Assembly (NCBI GenBank): GCA_907164885.2
Contig: OU015495.1
Location: 97,642,332 to 97,706,331, forward strand
Origin: Dolomedes plantarius
Lineage: Eukaryota > Arthropoda > Arachnida > Araneae > Dolomedidae
Direction of reading: 5' to 3'
Length of the DNA: 64,000 nucleotides
Below the pieces are notes generated by a model. It was not told the DNA's origin, did not search any database, and was given only the letters and a program-made list of their open reading frames with translations. The position numbers and the translations under genes were made by a program. Numbering within the stretch: position 1 is the first letter of the stretch; every line of letters starts with the position of its first letter. Of the stretch, positions 12,251 to 24,344 are shown piece after piece.

Positions 12251-13060
12251 ATATAGTATGCATAATTTTAATACTCATGTGCACCTGCAGATAAATGGTC
12301 TAAAGAAATGTTGTAATATAAATTAAAATATGTTTAAATTAATTTATGAAATTGTCTAAGTATAACTAACTTAGAAATGTTATGACTGACTTTATTTTTT
12401 CAGAAAGCTTCATTTAAAATATTTTGGAAAAAATAAAAGTTGCCTCAAATTGATATTTAGAGCTCTTGAAATAAAAATACAATTTATTTGCCTACCTGGG
12501 CAAATTTTCCCCTTAGGTGCACTTGCAGTCTTATAAGCTAATCCTACCCACACTTTATCCCGCTTAACCCTTCATGCAACTCGTTTAATCGTCGTTAAAA
12601 CCAAAGCCTAAATATTCAGACTTTATTAAGCTGCTTCCCTTCTTTCAGAAGGGCATATCTCCTAATCCCCCGGGATATCGATTATCCTTGGTCAGCAGCA
12701 CACCTCAAATCGTTGAATAGTTTGAAATATTTTTTTCTGATTTTTTTTAGTAGTCAGATAGGAATATAATAGAGGGTGTTTTGAATCCTTTTCATGGCAC
12801 TCCGGGAGAGCCGACTGTAACTTTGAAAAGAAACAGTAAAATGCTTGAGTGATATGTTTCTTAGGTTGACAGGCAATCTCGTCTCCGTGTGCGTCATTTT
12901 TCTTCAACAAACAATAACAGTCATTATTAATGAAATCTCAGATTAGCGTACGGCGTACAAAATCACATTAACATTCATCCCTATTTTTCAGTTAGTTCCG
13001 GGTGCAGATTGAGTCTGAAACGGTATTACTTGTGTTCTTTGTATTATTTTAAATATTATT
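12251..13060. other. No recognisable feature
   Basis: AT-rich sequence. The only open frame (12692-12910, minus) has no familiar motif. Confidence 0.5.
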
Positions 13061-13061
13061 T

Positions 13062-13488
13062 TTTTACCGTGTTTTTATTAACTCGCTTTCTTATTTGTTT
13101 GTGTGTGTGTTTGTCCAGTACAAATCTTGCAATTGATTTTTATGTAACTTCCAGACTAACTAGACATTTGAAACTTTTAGAATAGCTCAGAACACGATGG
13201 CAATGCATTATTTTAATACTTTTAGCCATCTTTAAGCAGATTTAAATTCGTTTTCAGTTAATTTTGTTTTGTAGACTGGTGCAGTCATCTATTGGCCGGG
13301 ACGGGAACTAGAAATTAAACGCAAGTTAACTTCCAATTTATTTCATTTTCTTTCAAGTTGATGGGATAATTCATCAAAAAAATTTTAAAAAAGTATTCGT
13401 TAATACATAGAATTGTCAAGTTTATATGATTCAACAGAAAATTTAAAAACATGGTATATAAAAAGTTCAATTTATCTTGTAATTATTA
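13062..13488 (+). repeat. Repeat B, copy 3
   Basis: Forward copy with all B landmarks, ending atcttgtaattatt. It faces copy 4 across the Tc1 element at 13636-15170. Confidence 0.75.
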
Positions 13489-13635
13489 CCTCTATAATCC
13501 GATCTCATAAACCATATGTGGCTTGTAAGTGATGACCATAATTTAGTTCTTCTAATTTTTCCTCGTGACTTTGAATTAGCTCATAGTGCAACTTGTTTGT
13601 GTGAGTACCAAAAAATATTTCTATGCTTATAATTA

Positions 13636-15170
13636 CACTGGTGTAAGAACTTAAGAGATTTTGCAGACTTGGTTGATTATCTCTAGAACTACTGTACCAA
13701 TTTTAATCAAATTTGATATGTACATACATTGATACAATACAAAACAAATCACCATTCAATAATTGTAATACAGATGCATGTTCGTGCGTAACGCTCGTTG
13801 GAGTCGGAAGGTATGAAACAGCGGTTGCAGAATAAACAAAAAAATGGGTCAATAGATGGTGTTATTTGGCAGCAATTGGTTAATTTCAAATTGTAACAGT
13901 AAAAATGAGTAACCACCAATGTTTAGAGGATAGAATGAGGTGGCGAATTGTGGGGAGGCTAGAAGCAGGCCACTCTCAAGCCCAAATTTGTAATTTGTAG
14001 AGAGTTCAATTTAACGCCCAGCGTCGTGTGTATCTTATGGAAACAGTTCCAGGATACCGGATCCATCGAGAGAAAGCCTGGGCAAGGTCGTCCAAGAGCC
14101 ACGACGGCCAGAGAAGATCACCGTTTGTCGATTATAGCGAGGCGTAACAGGAATACTACAGCTTCTCAGCTCTCTCGTGACTTGTATGCAGCCACAGGAA
14201 CCCGTGTATCAAGGGTGATTGTTTCCAAAAGACTTCATGAGAGATGGTTGTTTGCAAGAAGACCTGATGTTTACGTCCCGCTCGCTTATACGAACAGGAG
14301 AATCTGTTTATCATGGTGCAGAGAGCATAGAGATTGGAGTATGGATCAATGGGTGACCGTTCTCTTTACTGATGAGTCCCGGTTCAGCCTAAACACCGAT
14401 TCTCGCTGTACGGTCATATGGAGAGAACCAGGTACCAACTACCTACCCTCCAATGTCCGCGAAATCGACCAATATGGCGGAGGAGGTTTAATGGCCTGGG
14501 CAGGCATCATGTTGGATGGCCGTACACCTCTCCATGTCTTTGAAAGATCACTGTGACTGGTGTGACGTATAGGGATAAAGTCTTGGAGCCCTATAATCGC
14601 CTTTTCAGGGGTGCAGTTGGCCCTGAGTTAATTTTAATGGACGATAACGCGAGGCCACATAGAACTCTTCTGGTCGACGAATTTCTAGAGAGTGAGGATA
14701 TTCGCCGGATGTATTGGCCAGCCAGATCTCCAGACCTTAACCCTGTAGAACATGTCTGGGACGCTGTGGGGAGGGTGATTGCAACTCGCAACCCCCCTCC
14801 GAGATCCATCCAGGGAATAAAAACATAGTTGCTGAACGAGTGGGACCAATTGCCACAGGAAATGATAAACTGCCTTATTTCAAGTATGAAATCACGCTGC
14901 GAGACCTGTATATCTGTAAGAGGGGACCATACCCCGTATTAACCCATCTATTAACCCATTTGTTATTTGTTTATTCTGCAACCGCTGTTTCATACTTTCC
15001 GAATCCAACGAGTGTTACGCATGATCAGGCGTGTGTATTACAATTATTGAATGGTTATTTGTTTTGTATTGTATCAATGTATGTACATATCAAATTTCAT
15101 TAAAATCGGTACAGTAGTTCTAGAGATAATCGACCAAGTCTGCATATTCTCTTAATTTCTTACACCAGTG
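13636..15170 (+). mobile_element. Tc1-like transposon with long TIRs
   Basis: TA duplications (13634-13635 and 15171-15172) flank perfectly placed ends cactggtgtaag...cttacaccagtg. The inverted repeats continue for about 220 bp (13636-13859 and 14941-15170), with scattered mismatches, which is long for the group. The element is 1535 bp and carries one decayed transposase. Confidence 0.92.
13905..14942 (+). pseudogene. Tc1-family transposase, DD34E, broken
   Basis: Encodes a nuclear cut-and-paste transposase. The ATG at 13905 opens an HTH region (RMRWRIVGRLEAGHSQAQIC), and a second HTH follows (LTPSVVCILWKQFQDTGSIE) with the GRPR-type hook KPGQGRPRATT. The catalytic domain shows FTDESRF (D1), MDDNARPH (D2) and LNPVEHVWD (E). 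Thirty-four residues lie between D2 and E, so this is DD34E as in Tc1. Damage: a one-base frameshift near 13985-13998 within the first HTH region, a second near 14550 at FERSL/VTGVTY, and a TAG at 14826-14828. The frame is otherwise readable to the TAA at 14940-14942 (ending RGDHTPY). Length without breaks would be about 345 residues, normal for Tc1. The surrounding TIRs are intact, so the copy might still be mobilised in trans. Confidence 0.9.
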
Positions 15171-15398
15171 TAGAATTTTGGGCTGCGCTTTAAATCGAAC
15201 TGAAATCACAGCTATTAAAATAATTCTTGCCTGCTAAGGGAAGATCGTGACCTAATCTTTTTAAGTTTGATGCCCTTTTTCTTGTTAGTTCTTAGTGAAA
15301 CTCGAACATGAATGCCCTGAACAGTATTTTCATTTCATAATTTTGCTGTTTAACTTAATTTTGATCTAGCTCAAAACTAATTACTAGCTCAAAATATA

Positions 15399-15820
15399 TA
15401 ATTACAAGATAAAAAGAACTTTTTATACACCATGTTTTTAAATTTTCTTTTGAATCATATAAAATTGACAATTCTATGTATTAATAAATACTTTTTTAAA
15501 ATTTTTTTGATGAATTATCCCAGCAACCTGAAAGAAAATGAAGTTAATTGGAAGTTAACTTGAATTTATCTTTTCGTTCGTTCCCGTCCCGGCCGATAGA
15601 TGGAGGCACTATTCTACAAAACAAAATTATCTGAAAATGTATTCAAATCTGCTTAAAGATGGCTAAAAGTATTAAAAAATCCATTGCCATCGTTTTCTGT
15701 GCTATTCTAAAAGTTTCAAATGTCTAGCTAGTCGGGAAGTTAGTTAAAAATCGATTGCAAGATTTGTAAGGGACAAACACACACACAAACAAACAAGAAA
15801 GCAATAAAATCATGGTAATA
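15399..15820 (-). repeat. Repeat B, copy 4
   Basis: Reverse copy, from ataattacaagataaaaaga to the ggtaata end. With copy 3 it makes a ~430-bp inverted repeat around the Tc1 element. Confidence 0.75.
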
Positions 15821-16290
15821 AATGGCTTATGAGAGAACAACATGCTATAAAAATTTTAATTTTAATCCCCATTGGTCAGTATTTCCTTTTTGCAGCTTAT
15901 GTTAGATCCTCAGACAGTCTTTCTGTGCTTAAATTTACATTTTTAAACTTTATTTTATAACTCAGCAAGTCCTATCTCCTTCACCGTCAAGTCCTAGTCT
16001 CTTTCACAAAGCTTATAATAAAGATCCCAATTTAATCACTTAAAATTTGATCCCCAACTCTGAGTTAGTTCTTGGCTGAAATTGAACCCAAAATAGTATT
16101 TCTACGAACATCATTATATTTTTAAACTTTATTTCTCATTACAATTTTGTTCTCATAAAATATGTATTTCTTATGATGTGACAACCACGATTTGATAGTT
16201 TCAATTTTTATCCCCCTGTTTAAGTTAGTTACTGATTCGACTTGAACTCCAAATCCGGAGGCAAAAACTTTTAATTCAAGTTTTGGAAAA

Positions 16291-17916
16291 ATTTGCTTGA
16301 AGACAAAAACTTTTTAATGATACAGTAATCTTTAATGGTGTCTACAGCAGTTTCAGAACCAGCACGTGTTTCCCCAGGACTTACGTAAATTCCTAGATGC
16401 CTAAAATTCAGCAATTTAAAGGGTTCGATGCCATTAAAATTCGAACACTATTAGGCCTTATGAAAAAATACATAGTAGGCCTTATTCATATATCTCCAAT
16501 ACTGTAATCCTTACTATAAATAGAATATATGGCGGCATTCCTGAACCTTTTCACTTTCCTCCAATGACAAATTTTAAAAAACAACACTGAAACCTTTTTT
16601 ACCCCTAAACTACATCGCAGTCGAAAAATACGATCATTTACTACTTTTTTTTCACATTTCAAAGCTCGCCCATTCATAAGTTTTCTAAAATAAATTCACA
16701 TACTTTGGATATAAAGCATTCTTATAAATTTTGGTATGTTTATTTTTATGAAAGAAATATATTTCTCTCCTTAGAAAAAGTCATAAAATAGGAAAAATCG
16801 ATAGTATGAAACCGATGCATATTGTTATCAAAAACACACCAAGAGAGTAAACACGGACAGAGTACGGCGTTTTTATTTTAAACAAGAGTTAAACCTTTTA
16901 ATACTTTCTGTTTCATTCGATAATCTATAAAAGCATTCAGGTACGGCAAAATAAGAGAAAAAATCGCGATAAGAAAAACTAGTCTCCTGATTCAGTAACA
17001 CATAAAACGGAAAAACAAGGTTAATACTATTATCAGAACATTGTATGAACGGCTTAAAAGATATGGACAACTGTTAAAACTTTTATTAAAATTTAGCGCC
17101 TTTTCCGTACATCAGGGGACTGATTTTTTTAGACAAAGGGTGCAATTTAACACCCCCCCCCCCCTCGCCTTCAATACCTATGCACCTATCTGCAACCTAT
17201 CTGAAATGTTCCGTCGACAAGGGCACAGAGGTAGAATAAAGAATTCGTAATTCAGAAATTAATGATTTTGACTTTTTAATATTTCTTTAGATTTTATATA
17301 ATAATCTATCAAAAGCTAGATGTCATACCCTTCATTTTTTACTATTATTGATAGTCATTGTTTTCTGTTCGTTTGAGTTTGAACAACATAATTCTTATTT
17401 AATAATTCAAAATGGAGGATTATTTGATTCCAGAAAATAACTTTTCGGGACGTTAAAGAAAAGTTTCTTTTTAATACTTCTCAATCAGAAAATTCATCGC
17501 CTTTTTCTATAGTCGTAAATTCCGTATGGAATGGCTAAAATGATTTCTGGAGTACAATATTCAGCTAAATGTTCAAGGAATGGTAACAATGCAGTTACGT
17601 GTTGCGAATGACTTAATAAATTGAAATAAACGTTTATTTTTAAACCAATTAAATTATTTAGATAGTTTTACTACGATAGTATCGAATATAGGAATCTTTG
17701 TAAAATTTAAATTTAATTTTTGAACCCAATATATTTACTTTTCCTTCATGGGTGAAATGTATAGAAGTTTTGGGGGAAGTCATTTTTGAGCAAGTAACAT
17801 AGTTAATACTTAGAAATGAAAGAATGTTGTCGGTAGTGGTAAGTGAAGCTGAGAAAGTAACTTGAGATCGATAAAAAAATGTCAAGGGTGTGAAATCAGG
17901 AGAAAAGTTTTGTTAA
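16291..17916. other. No recognisable gene
   Basis: Small open frames on both strands (for example 16486-16677, 17041-17250, 17658-17885) show no familiar motifs. A 12-C run lies near 17152-17164. Confidence 0.5.
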
Positions 17917-17920
17917 TTAA

Positions 17921-18779
17921 GGCTGCTGTATACTAACCGTATTACAATCGCTCACCTCAATCTTAACCTATAGCGAAAGTTTGTCTACTAGTTACAGCTA
18001 CATTAATGCTGATAATCTAATAAAAATGGTATTTTCAGATAGCCTGAACTTTTCTGCACCTTGCAATAGGATTCATTACCATGTTTTTATAAACTTGCTT
18101 TCTTGTTTGTGTGTTTGATTGTGTGTGTGTTTGTCAAGTACAAATCTTGGAATTCGATTTTTAACTAACTTCTCGACTAGCTAGACATTTGAAACTTTTA
18201 GAATAGCTCAGAACACGATGACAATGCATTTTTTTAATACTTTTGCCATCTTTAAGCAGAATTAAATTAATTTTCAGTTATTTTTAGTTAATTTTGTTCT
18301 GTAGAATGGTGCAGCCATCTATTGGCCGGAACGGGAACGAAAAGTTAAATGCATGTTAACTTCCAATTAACTTAGTTTTCTTTCAAGTTGATGGGATAAT
18401 TCATCAAAAAAAAATTTTAAGTATTTATTAATACATAGAATTGCCAAGTTTATATGATTCAACAGAAAATTTAAAATCATGATATAAAAGTTCTTTTTAT
18501 CTTGTAATTATTTTTAAAATATCGTCTACTAAAGTAATTGATGAGCATTTAAAACACACTATACAAGATTTTTCTCCCCGAATAATTCAAATTTTAAATT
18601 AGTATTTGCATTTTTTTAAAAACGAAAACTTCCCCAAGGTGTAAAATTTCTTTCTCTATTACGGAGTGCAACGTTAAAAAAAATCTTCAAATCCATGTCA
18701 GACAGACACCCTTGGACACATTTTCTCCATAGGTTAACATTGAGGTGAGCGAATTCAATAGGGTTAGTACACAGAAGCC
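17921..18779 (+). mobile_element. MITE family A with nested repeat B, best-preserved copy
   Basis: TTAA at 17917-17920 and 18780-18783. The left end ggctgctgtatactaaccgt and the reverse complement of the right end ggcttctgtgtactaaccct start a TIR of about 65 bp that includes tcgctcacctcaa and ttaacctat. Interior landmarks tacagctacatta and tctgcaccttgcaa precede repeat B (18074-18515). The A-specific right half follows (tctctattacggagtgcaac). Confidence 0.8.
18074..18515 (+). repeat. Repeat B, copy 5, inside MITE A
   Basis: Forward copy with standard landmarks. Comparison with the B-free MITE A at 31969-32392 places the insertion just after the shared gcaa-aggattcatt, which defines the B ends as about attacc...taattatt. 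Confidence 0.78.
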
Positions 18780-18783
18780 TTAA

Positions 18784-19589
18784 CGTCTAACCTATTGTTT
18801 ACGCAGAAGCTTAAGGAGTAACTTCAGAAAATTTGGTGCATGTCAGTCATAGAGTTTAAAAATGAATAGAGAAGGAGCATACAAACAGGCAGATAGAACT
18901 TCAATTTTTTGCATTTTCAATTTTTTGTATTTATACTGATTGATAAATAAGTTATCACTGCTCGCCTAATTCTTTTAATCCTTTAAAGTGTTATGTGATT
19001 CAAAGTTCCTTTTCATTCAAGGTTTCTTTCTGGTGTAAAACTTTAATTTTTTTTTTCATATTCACAAGTGATTATAAAATCTGTAATCAAAATATAAAAT
19101 TTTTTTAAAAAAAGATCTTTGAAAGTGTATGGAAAAATATTATTAAATATATGTTAGAAGGTGGTATCAGATTATATATATTTACTTTATGAAATTATAA
19201 ATTTTGATCCTCTTTCCACATGGAAAGTATTTTACTCGTCGTACAAATACCAGGAAGAGGTTAGCGGAACAAAACACAAGCAAAATAGATTCTATTTCTA
19301 CTGGGGTTTGCTTCAGAAAAACTGGACTTTCTGTTGATGCGTGTTAGCGTAGTTTTATTACTCCTCTAACTAGAAAGAACTCTCGTTTAATTTGCTTTTA
19401 TCTGAGTTAATTTCTCCTAATGCAAGCCATATGCGCAAAGATATGGTACCTTTGTGAGAGCATTTGGGCAGAGGAATGTTTAACAACAAGAATTTCCCAT
19501 GTTAGATTACAAACAGAATTTTGGTAAACCTTATACCTGCCTAACTGTTTATTCCTCAATAGATCAACTGTAAAGATAAAGAAAGTAAT
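18784..19589. other. No recognisable feature
   Basis: AT-rich. A minus-strand open frame that enters here from the microsatellite is an artefact of TA repeats. Confidence 0.5.
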
Positions 19590-19806
<217 letters not shown>

Positions 19807-20145
19807 CAGTATAAAGGTAAGGATATTTTATGGATTTTCCTTATTATTTCAATGAACTTATATATTTTACAAACTTCAGGTTATTCCTTTCTAGGAGACA
19901 AATTTAAATCATGATTTTATGCTTTGATGAATTCTTGCATTTTTATTTCTTTTTAGCGGTTTGATTATTTAATATTTATTTTTTAATTATCTATTTAAAT
20001 TTCCACATAATTTTCTAGAAATTGAATCTTCATATTCAATGATCAAATGGCAGCCAACTATGATAAGTCACGCTGTGTCATCTTATCTGTTAATTTCTGT
20101 TTTCTTTATATTTAATCTATATTTTTATATTTAAAAATTTTTATA

Positions 20146-20146
<1 letters not shown>

Positions 20147-20211
<65 letters not shown>
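20147..20211. repeat. (TA)n(TG)n microsatellite
   Basis: TA units switch to TG units at about 20190. Confidence 0.95.
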
Positions 20212-20365
20212 AAGTAAGTGTAATATGTTATGCCAAAAAATATATTCTTCCATCTCATTTAAAGTTCTTGGTATGATCTATGAACTAACCTTTTTATTCG
20301 TGGAGTTAAGCTTTTTCTTAATTTTTAAACTTTTCCTTAGGCGATTCTAACTTGGGAATGTACAT

Positions 20366-22519
20366 TAGGGTGGAGCGAAAAAACTTTTTCTCGAAATTCA
20401 CATTGCCTGAGTCATTATTTGGTGAGAAACTGGCTGGAACAAATTTTCTCCAAATTTCAGCTCAAAATGTTGCCATCTTGAGGTTCCACACCTCAAGTGA
20501 ATATTTGTATTGCCTTTTTTTTAAATTTTTAATGCCTTTTTTATCAAAAAATAATAATTAATTGAATAATTAATTAATTTGTAAATTAATATTACTTAAT
20601 ATTTAATATTAATAATTATTTAATAATTAATATTAAAATTGATATTTATTATCAAATGTCAGTGCTAGAGATGGCATTTCGTACATTTGAGAATATCACT
20701 GCTAAATCTAGCAGTTGCTTGCGATAGAACGAGAGTATCGGATAGGTCAGCTGGTATCATTGCAACCTCTGTGCTTCGAGATATAGGGATTGTATACAAA
20801 GATACTCCCTCTAAAGTTATTTAGAGGAGAAAGCTGAGGAAAGTTCATCGAAAGGTACGATCACAGCTTAATTCTACACAAGTAACACAGTCTTTGTAAG
20901 CCATCTACTTCGATGGAAGAAAGGACAGAACTATAGTGCAAGAAAAGAAAGAAAGTTCTTCATATAGGACTTCATGTGGAAGAGCATATTGCTTTGTTGT
21001 CAGAACCTGGTTATGTTGATATAGGACACGTGACTCTGGATTCTGGGTCTAGCGCGGATGTTACACGAAGCATCATCAACTTCGGTACACAGAAAGGGAT
21101 TAAACTTTCGGAACTGGTTGCCGTTGGGTGTGATGGAACGAACATCAACGTTGGGAATAAAGTTAATAATAAGCGGCGCAGTTAGACGGTTTGAAATCTT
21201 TGTTGACCATAAATTGCACTGGTTTGTATGCTTATTGCATACTAATGAACTACCTTTTCCAGAAGATTGACGGAAAGGCATCTGGGCCACAGTTTTGCGG
21301 AACAATGGGAAAATTTCTGCAAACGTGCGAAACCCTTGCTGTGACAAGTTTTGTTTCTATTCCAGTTGCTCTTCCTGAAATTGATTAAAAAGACCTCAGT
21401 GCAGACCAAAAATACCTTTTCGATATTATATCTAGGGCTGTATCCTCGGGGGAGTGCCTTCCAGACTTAGCAAGCAGAATTCCTGGAACGATGTCTCATT
21501 TAAGATGGTTCACTACAGCCAACAGAATTAAGCACCTATATGTGTTGACTGCCGAACCAACAGAACACTTTAAGCTCCTAATAGAATATGTTATGAAAGT
21601 TTACGTATCATCCTGGTATGAAATAAATAAAATCCCAAGAGCTACTCATGGAGCACATCACCTGCACGGAATGATAAAAAAAAGCTCATTCTTGCCAGAA
21701 GATTTTAAGTCAATCGTTCAAAAAGTTATTCAGAAGAACTCTTATTTTGCTCACTCTGAAAACATTCTGTTGGTAATGCTGTTAGATGAACGATCACATA
21801 TTCGAGGATTTGGCCGCAGAAGAATATTGAAAGCAAGAAAAACTGACTGGAAGGGGAAAATAGGCCAATTTGATCCTCTAAATTTAAATTTCGAAGCAAA
21901 GGAATATTTTGAGATGATTAACTGGGAAATCCTTTGGAACCACCAGCTACCATGAACCTCAGTGACGAAGACATAGCAAGGGTGATCAGAAATGGTTCAC
22001 AATTTGAAATAGAGAAGGTCCCTTGCAATTCTCAAGATATAGACAGGCATGTGCAACTGGTAACACAAGCATCATTGGTAACATGTGGCGCAGAAGCCAG
22101 AAATGGATACATTCGCAGTGGAATCAAGTCACGAAAGGAACTTCCAAAGTTTGACACCAAAGATAACTATTTTGGCCTACATGCGAAATCCAGAATTGAA
22201 GACTGATTAAAGTAAATTGCATGTTAGTGATATATTTTGAAACGACAATGTTTTTCTGTTTCTTTTTTATAATTATAACTGTTTTTGAATCAGAAAATAA
22301 AGCTATTGTAAGCATTAAAATTAAATAAAAGAAATTGGATTTTTTCTACTTTTGATGTTAATATTCCTTTCTTTGACCACCTCTGTGGAACCTGAAGACG
22401 ATGAGTGATTGCGCTGGGATTTTTTTGCAATGTCTTTTTTTGCCACACAGCAGCATTTGTTGAGTCAGGAAATATTAAAATAAAAATAAATTTTTCTTTG
22501 CCTTTTTCACTCCACCCTA
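20366..22519 (+). mobile_element. hAT-like transposon with perfect 8-bp duplication
   Basis: Inverted ends tagggtggagcgaaaaa (left) and tagggtggagtgaaaaa (right, reversed) are flanked on both sides by atgtacat (20358-20365 and 22520-22527). An 8-bp duplication is the hallmark of hAT elements; the word here is itself palindromic. The element is 2154 bp and carries a decayed protein-coding region. Similar terminal fragments occur at 540-940. Confidence 0.72.
20690..22206 (+). pseudogene. Transposase-like protein of the hAT-like element, broken
   Basis: Fragments in three frames line up as one protein. Order of recognisable blocks: an N-terminal piece with acDRTRVSDRSAGIIATSVL (about 20725), YFDGRKDRT (about 20909), EEHIALLSEPGYVDIGHVTL (20979), VGCDGTNINVG (21123), LHWFVCLLHTNELPF (about 21217), then a long intact stretch to 21955 with MSHLRWFTTANRI, HSENILLVMLLDERSHIRGF and RRRILKAR. 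The last frame (21934-22206) begins EPPATMNLSDEDIARVI and ends near SRKELPKFDTKDNYFGL. Breaks: stops near 20820 and 20896, a frameshift near 21165-21175, TAA at 21386-21388, and a frameshift near 21935. By analogy with hAT enzymes, VGCDGTN could hold one of the acidic catalytic residues. I recall related uncharacterised proteins being common in arthropod genomes, but no named domain is evident. No BED finger or hAT dimerisation domain is visible. Confidence 0.62.
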
Positions 22520-22527
22520 ATGTACAT

Positions 22528-22950
22528 GCAAGTTTGTAGAGGGTAGTGAGAAGGGACAGTTCGCAGTTTTAGGGCAATTACCATGATATAGAAATGGGAG
22601 GTTAGGGAACTTAGCTATTGCTGACCTAGCGACAATTATGACTTTAGGACGGGTCCACTTTTTTACTGCCGGGGTGAAAAGTAATGCGGAGGCGTATTCT
22701 ATCGAGCAGACACAGACTTCTCTTTAAACGCGAAGAGCCTGGTGTATGTAAGACATACATGTGTTCGGGATCCTAGAAAGTACAAACGAGGAACAAGGAA
22801 CGAGGAGATGAAATAAATGTTTTTCAGTTTTAAATTATGTGTTTTGGGCTTCTATCCGTGATATACATTGCATCAACCCCACCGGTTCCTCGGCTATGAT
22901 TACACTGATCTTTAACACCTTAAGGTGGTTTATTTGATAGTGTGTTGCGT
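22528..22950. other. No recognisable feature
   Basis: Mixed-composition sequence without a supportable gene. Confidence 0.5.
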
Positions 22951-22953
22951 AAC

Positions 22954-23038
<85 letters not shown>
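22954..23038. repeat. (CA)n(TA)n microsatellite
   Basis: About 15 CA units followed by about 27 TA units. Confidence 0.95.
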
Positions 23039-23040
<2 letters not shown>

Positions 23041-23279
23041 GTCAGGTTATGGCTTTATTCTTCCGAATAATTTCAATTTTCCGGAATTGAAGTTAAAATG
23101 AATTGAATAAACTTTAAACAGTACAAAGCATGACGTTGTAACATCGAAAATTCGACTTTTCTTCTTCTAACTTCGTAAAACATTTCAATAAATTATCATT
23201 GCGCCAATAACATAATTCACATAATTCACAATTATGTAATTGTGAGTTCCATTTACATAATTCACAATTAATTACGACC

Positions 23280-23600
23280 CACCCGAAGTCATGGGGTAAA
23301 TGGCTGAAAACGAACTATCGCTGCGTGAGTTACACACGAGTCCCGCAGATGCAGAAATTAATTTAGGGTCTTTCAAACTATCACTCCTTTGGTGTAACAC
23401 ATTAGTACGAACTCCAAGTGGAGTTATACTGGGTCACCAACCCTTGCCCCGACTAGCCTGGGCAAGGTCCAGTTACCCCACGTGGAGGTGGGGCAACCGA
23501 CCCCGAACACAGTGCATCCTACAACTCCCCCAGAGGATACTACTTTCCTTATGAGAGTCATAGTTACTCCCGCCCCTACCTGCACTCGTATGAAGTTCAT
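23280..23600. other. GC-richer segment, probable repeat fragment
   Basis: Base composition rises sharply against its AT-rich surroundings (for example accaacccttgccccgacta, and cacgtggaggtggggcaacc). Such islands in this window are otherwise SINEs or LTRs. I could not find tRNA boxes, inverted ends or a reliable frame, so I do not name it. Confidence 0.35.
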
Positions 23601-23718
23601 CACTGTAATAACAATAGTGGTTCAAGTATTCTTTTCCTTTTCTTTCACTCAATGAAGAGATACCATTCGGACCCCAGATATTTATTTATTTGACACACGC
23701 ACACACATATACACGTAA

Positions 23719-24074
23719 GGTGCGGTGGCCTAGTTCGCAAGACCAGCGGGCCGGTGATCTGAACGTCCCTGGTTCGATGCTGGTCGCTGCAAATCGACCT
23801 CCGTGTTCACTAATGGTGGCCGGGGCACTTAAAATGTGCGTGGATGCAATGTCCTCCAAATCCTCAAACTTCAATCTGGAGGTGCGGGGTCACGTGTTCT
23901 GGTCTCGTCACTTGACTCGGTTCAAAATTACGGGACTGATCATTTAGCCAAGTCGGATTCCGACCCTTGTGGTGCTAATTCGAAACAGAAGCCGCACCTT
24001 CATCACCCATAGCCTTCGGGACTGGAGCTGATGTTGCTGTCGGTCAAGTGGCATAAGCAACAACAACAACAACA
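23719..24074 (+). mobile_element. tRNA-derived SINE with 14-bp target duplication
   Basis: The head carries an A-box-like tggcctagttcgcaaga (about 23727-23743) and a B box ggttcgatgct (23771-23781), spaced as in tRNA promoters. The body contains ccgacccttgtggtgc (23960-23975), and the tail is (CAA)n. The 14-bp word acatatacacgtaa is repeated exactly on both sides (23705-23718 and 24075-24088), showing LINE-mediated insertion that is fairly recent. Confidence 0.9.
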
Positions 24075-24130
24075 ACATATACACGTAAACAGAATCAAAA
24101 GAATAAATATAATTTGCACATACCAGAACC

Positions 24131-24344
24131 TCAAAGGCACTCTAGTCTACTCTCAACGAGTATTTCTAGCTCACTGAGAATATTCACAGGAGGCAGCTGG
24201 ACTCGCTCAATGTGCAACCAACTGATCGTCTCTCCTCTAGGCAGTTTGGGGGTGCATCCGTCGCTCTGGAATTCCCACCTAGTATCAGGCATAGCCTCTA
24301 AATACAGGTTCCTGATACTACAATCACTATTGAACTTTAATGTT
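24131..24344 (-). CDS. Candidate terminal exon of an unidentified host gene
   Basis: On the minus strand a pyrimidine-rich splice acceptor (gactccttcccag, ending at 24345) is followed directly by 70 open codons and TGA (24131-24133). One leading base completes the previous codon (phase: 1 + 213 nt). The peptide is compositionally normal and unlike the repeats around it: it contains SDCSIRNLYLEAMPDTRWEF, SWLHIERVQLPPVNILSELE and ends VESRLECL. No transposon ends or transposase motifs surround it. I cannot name the protein. Upstream exons should lie at higher coordinates on the minus strand but I could not identify any. Just downstream lies the SINE at 23719-24074, then aataaataaa (reverse complement, about 23677-23694), a possible polyadenylation signal. 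The alternative is a chance open frame; the acceptor quality argues for a real exon. Confidence 0.42.

Larger units (their letters stand above)
13490..16290. repeat. Degenerate tandem array, interrupted by insertions
   Basis: Related blocks recur near 13500-13620, 15205-15345, 15830-15930, 15935-16120 and 16120-16290. Shared pieces are tctcataaa-atatgt, a cttaaa/tttga-tccc segment, gttagttctt and ttaaactttattt. The spacing of the last two units is about 185 bp. Repeat B copy 4 and the Tc1 element lie within the array, so the array is older than both. Confidence 0.4.

Noticed and set aside
14591..14809. Minus-strand frame inside the Tc1 element
   Set aside because: Antisense shadow of the transposase. 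Similar shadows at 35066-35299, 52425-52670 and 57044-57608 were dropped for the same reason.
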